NCBI GenBank assembly: GCA_963170055.1
Contig: CAUJGJ010000185.1
Location: 6,184,692-6,221,691 of the forward strand
DNA from: Halisarca cf. caerulea
Lineage: Eukaryota > Porifera > Demospongiae > Chondrillida > Halisarcidae
Length of the DNA stretch: 37,000 bases
Direction: 5' to 3'
Position numbers and translations under genes: made by a program. The stretch's first letter is position 1, and every line of letters begins with the position of its first letter. Shown here piece after piece: positions 10,901 through 37,000 of this stretch. Below the pieces are notes generated by a model that searched no databases, was not told the origin of the DNA, and saw only the letters and a list, made by a program, of their open reading frames with translations.

Positions 10901-11058
10901 AGGTAATCCTTTGGCACTAGACCGGTCTCGCCCTTGCTGTTTCGCACGCTCCACCAAGAGGGGTCGTCCGAACCGATAAATATAACTATTTCTTCTTTCT
11001 TAAGATTCAGCTCGTCTCCATTACGACTTTTGAAGTCGAACTTGGCCTTATATGACAT
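7686..11058 (-). CDS. NCK: NCK SH3-SH3-SH3-SH2 adaptor protein
   Basis: Two exons on the minus strand, 11058-10255 and 7883-7686, join in phase into 333 residues. Three SH3 domains lie at about 2-56 (AKFDF, WW, GLVPKDYL), 79-132 (AKFAYRA, GDGWWRGR, GWFPANYVE) and 151-207 (AMFGF, DPDWWEAR, GLIPRNYVE). An SH2 domain at about 236-325 has WYHGKMSR and the phosphotyrosine-binding FLVRASE motif at 260-266. This order is unique to NCK, which links phosphotyrosine receptors to WASP/PAK actin regulators in the cytoplasm. The intron falls right after FLVRASETK. An in-frame ATG at 11136 would add 26 residues, but the SH3 domain begins directly after the ATG at 11058, so that start is preferred. Human NCK1 has 377 residues; the difference is shorter linkers. 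Confidence 0.93.
7918..7966. repeat. (TG)n microsatellite in the NCK intron
   Basis: About 24 uninterrupted TG units on + (CA in the sense of the NCK transcript), close to the acceptor of NCK exon 2 at 7883. Confidence 0.95.
8010..8854 (+). mobile_element. Decayed pogo/Tigger-like DNA transposon in the NCK intron
   Basis: The ends are inverted copies starting CAGTTGACTCTC (8010) and ending GAGAGTCAACTG (8854), flanked by TA on both sides (8008-8009, 8855-8856), as in the Tc1/mariner-pogo superfamily. Inside, on +, are broken pieces of a CENP-B/Tigger-type N-terminus: KIADSFNMPKTTLF near 8333-8374, MEAFEQSNSKLKENE near 8403, and AEVLKWISQARSINVPPR near 8487-8540, in different frames with stops between them. 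The DDE catalytic part is missing. The element runs opposite to NCK transcription. Confidence 0.85.
8925..9185. repeat. 33-bp minisatellite in the NCK intron
   Basis: About eight copies of a 33-bp unit containing GGCAGAGGTACCCATCACTC, one copy shortened. Divisibility by 3 makes it open in two frames, but it is intronic. Confidence 0.93.
9483..9905. repeat. 28-bp minisatellite in the NCK intron
   Basis: About 15 copies of a 28-bp unit containing CCAACCTGACCCACTTCACC followed by AACACACA or AGACA. A (CA)n tract follows at 9985-10008. The rest of the intron up to 10254 shows nothing recognisable. Confidence 0.93.
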
Positions 11059-11178
11059 GACTTCCGAGCGAATACCGTACGTGAATGCGGTGCTGTGATT
11101 CAAGGGCTGCGCGAAACTATTCGAGTTCACGCCCACTCATACAAATTGAGGATTCCACTCTCGGAATTCCCCCTCAAA
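11059..11178. promoter_or_regulatory. Shared NCK/MED14 divergent promoter region
   Basis: Only 120 bp separate the NCK start (minus) from the MED14 start (plus), so both core promoters and 5' UTRs must overlap or extend into the neighbouring exon. No TATA box stands out. CAAAATGGCC at the MED14 start resembles the YY1 core (AANATGGC) that often overlaps start codons. That motif reading is inference. Confidence 0.5.
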
Positions 11179-23669
<12,491 letters not shown>

Positions 23670-23726
23670 CATGCTCATCATTGGCACACAACAATGGGTT
23701 ATTTTTACACCTCGGATTACCGTGTG

Positions 23727-23732
23727 TTTATT
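23727..23732 (-). terminator. SQLE poly(A) signal AATAAA
   Basis: AATAAA on the minus strand, 22 bases after the SQLE stop codon (stop 23757-23755). It lies in the presumed MED14 3' UTR. Confidence 0.6.
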
Positions 23733-23754
23733 ATTGATATTTGAATGGTGACAA

Positions 23755-29268
<5,514 letters not shown>

Positions 29269-29675
29269 GATCGGCTTTGGATACGTTCCCAGGCAATATA
29301 TTAGGTTGGTACCGTAGCTTTTGGATTACAGGCGATTTCGGCTTTCAGCTCAGGAGACGCTCGCGTGATCTAAATCAGCAGTGGTCACGTGATCAACAAC
29401 CTTTACAAGACCATATCCATACATTAGAGGCAATATTCATCACTTTTCTAAAGGCTCTCTTTGGGTTCACCAATCGTTCTAATTCACTGCCATCTACGGC
29501 CAAAGCATCTAAAAAAAGCCGCATAATTTCAGGTTGGAATGGGGTTACCTGGAATGGCAGCGGAGAGGCGGCTGTACAGTGAGCTCTACATAATGACATT
29601 CATATTTCTCTTGGCGCCACAACACAAAATGGCTGACGAGTACTGGTTGGAAACGTACTAGAAGTCAGGAAGGGA
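29269..29675. promoter_or_regulatory. Shared SQLE/KMT2 divergent promoter region
   Basis: About 400 bp separate the two start codons. TCACGTGA at 29385-29392 is a palindromic E-box of the type bound by USF/TFE and, in some sterol genes, SREBP. ACAAAATGGCTGAC at 29622-29635 resembles a YY1 site. These assignments are motif matches only. The region also holds the 68-codon minus-strand ORF listed separately. Confidence 0.5.
29393..29599 (-). other. Possible small ORF or exon of unknown identity in the SQLE/KMT2 gap
   Basis: A minus-strand frame of 68 codons contains protein-like sequence (PFQPEIMRLFLDALAVDG, NPKRAFRKVMNIASNVW) that is not low complexity. An acceptor-like CCATTCCAG precedes the better part. 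I do not recognise it. It could be a small gene, an exon of SQLE 5' transcript variants, or chance. Confidence 0.25.

Positions 29676-37000
<7,325 letters not shown>

Overview
This is eukaryotic nuclear DNA, almost certainly from an invertebrate animal. Genes are cut into many short exons by GT-AG introns, and several families are animal-type: a SKI/SNO-like SMAD-binding protein, a KMT2A/B (trithorax) methyltransferase, an NCK adaptor and a ciliary AKAP14. Compact gene spacing, short introns and an extreme load of minisatellites and (TG)n/(CA)n tracts would suit a sponge or another early-branching animal, but that is inference from style, not a species call.

Layout, left to right. (1) 219-2931, +: six-exon SKI/SNO-family-like protein with a zinc-binding domain and a C-terminal coiled coil. 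(2) 3132-5748, +: three-exon AKAP14, with a near-perfect RFX X-box just upstream and a roughly 68-copy, 27-bp minisatellite filling its second intron. (3) 5749-7685: intergenic, holding a hAT-type MITE with a perfect 8-bp target duplication and two minisatellites. (4) 7686-11058, -: NCK adaptor (SH3-SH3-SH3-SH2) in two exons, with a decayed pogo/Tigger transposon in its intron. (5) 11179-23669, +: MED14, 24 exons, complete, divergent from NCK across about 120 bp. (6) 23755-29268, -: squalene monooxygenase (SQLE), eight exons, complete, tail-to-tail with MED14 and 85 bp away. (7) 29676-37000, +: KMT2A/B-like gene, 15 exons visible (CXXC, PHD1-3, bromodomain-like, ePHD, FYRN), cut by the right edge before FYRC/SET, divergent from SQLE across about 400 bp.

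The genes do not form one pathway. They serve general cell functions: transcription (MED14, KMT2, SKI-like), signalling (NCK), cilium (AKAP14) and sterol synthesis (SQLE). Exon boundaries were derived by hand from splice signals, reading-phase continuity and remembered family conservation. Phases match at every junction given.

The most unusual material is non-coding. Several introns hold minisatellites whose repeat unit copies the intron's own 5' splice site. Some splice donors lie inside long (TG)n tracts. Complementary (CA)n and (TG)n tracts bracket single exons, including a phase-0 exon coding for KMT2 PHD2. A foldback-type element with tandem-repeat arms lies in MED14 intron 3, and at least five other inverted-repeat DNA elements are visible. 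I found no tRNA or rRNA gene, CRISPR array or viral gene.
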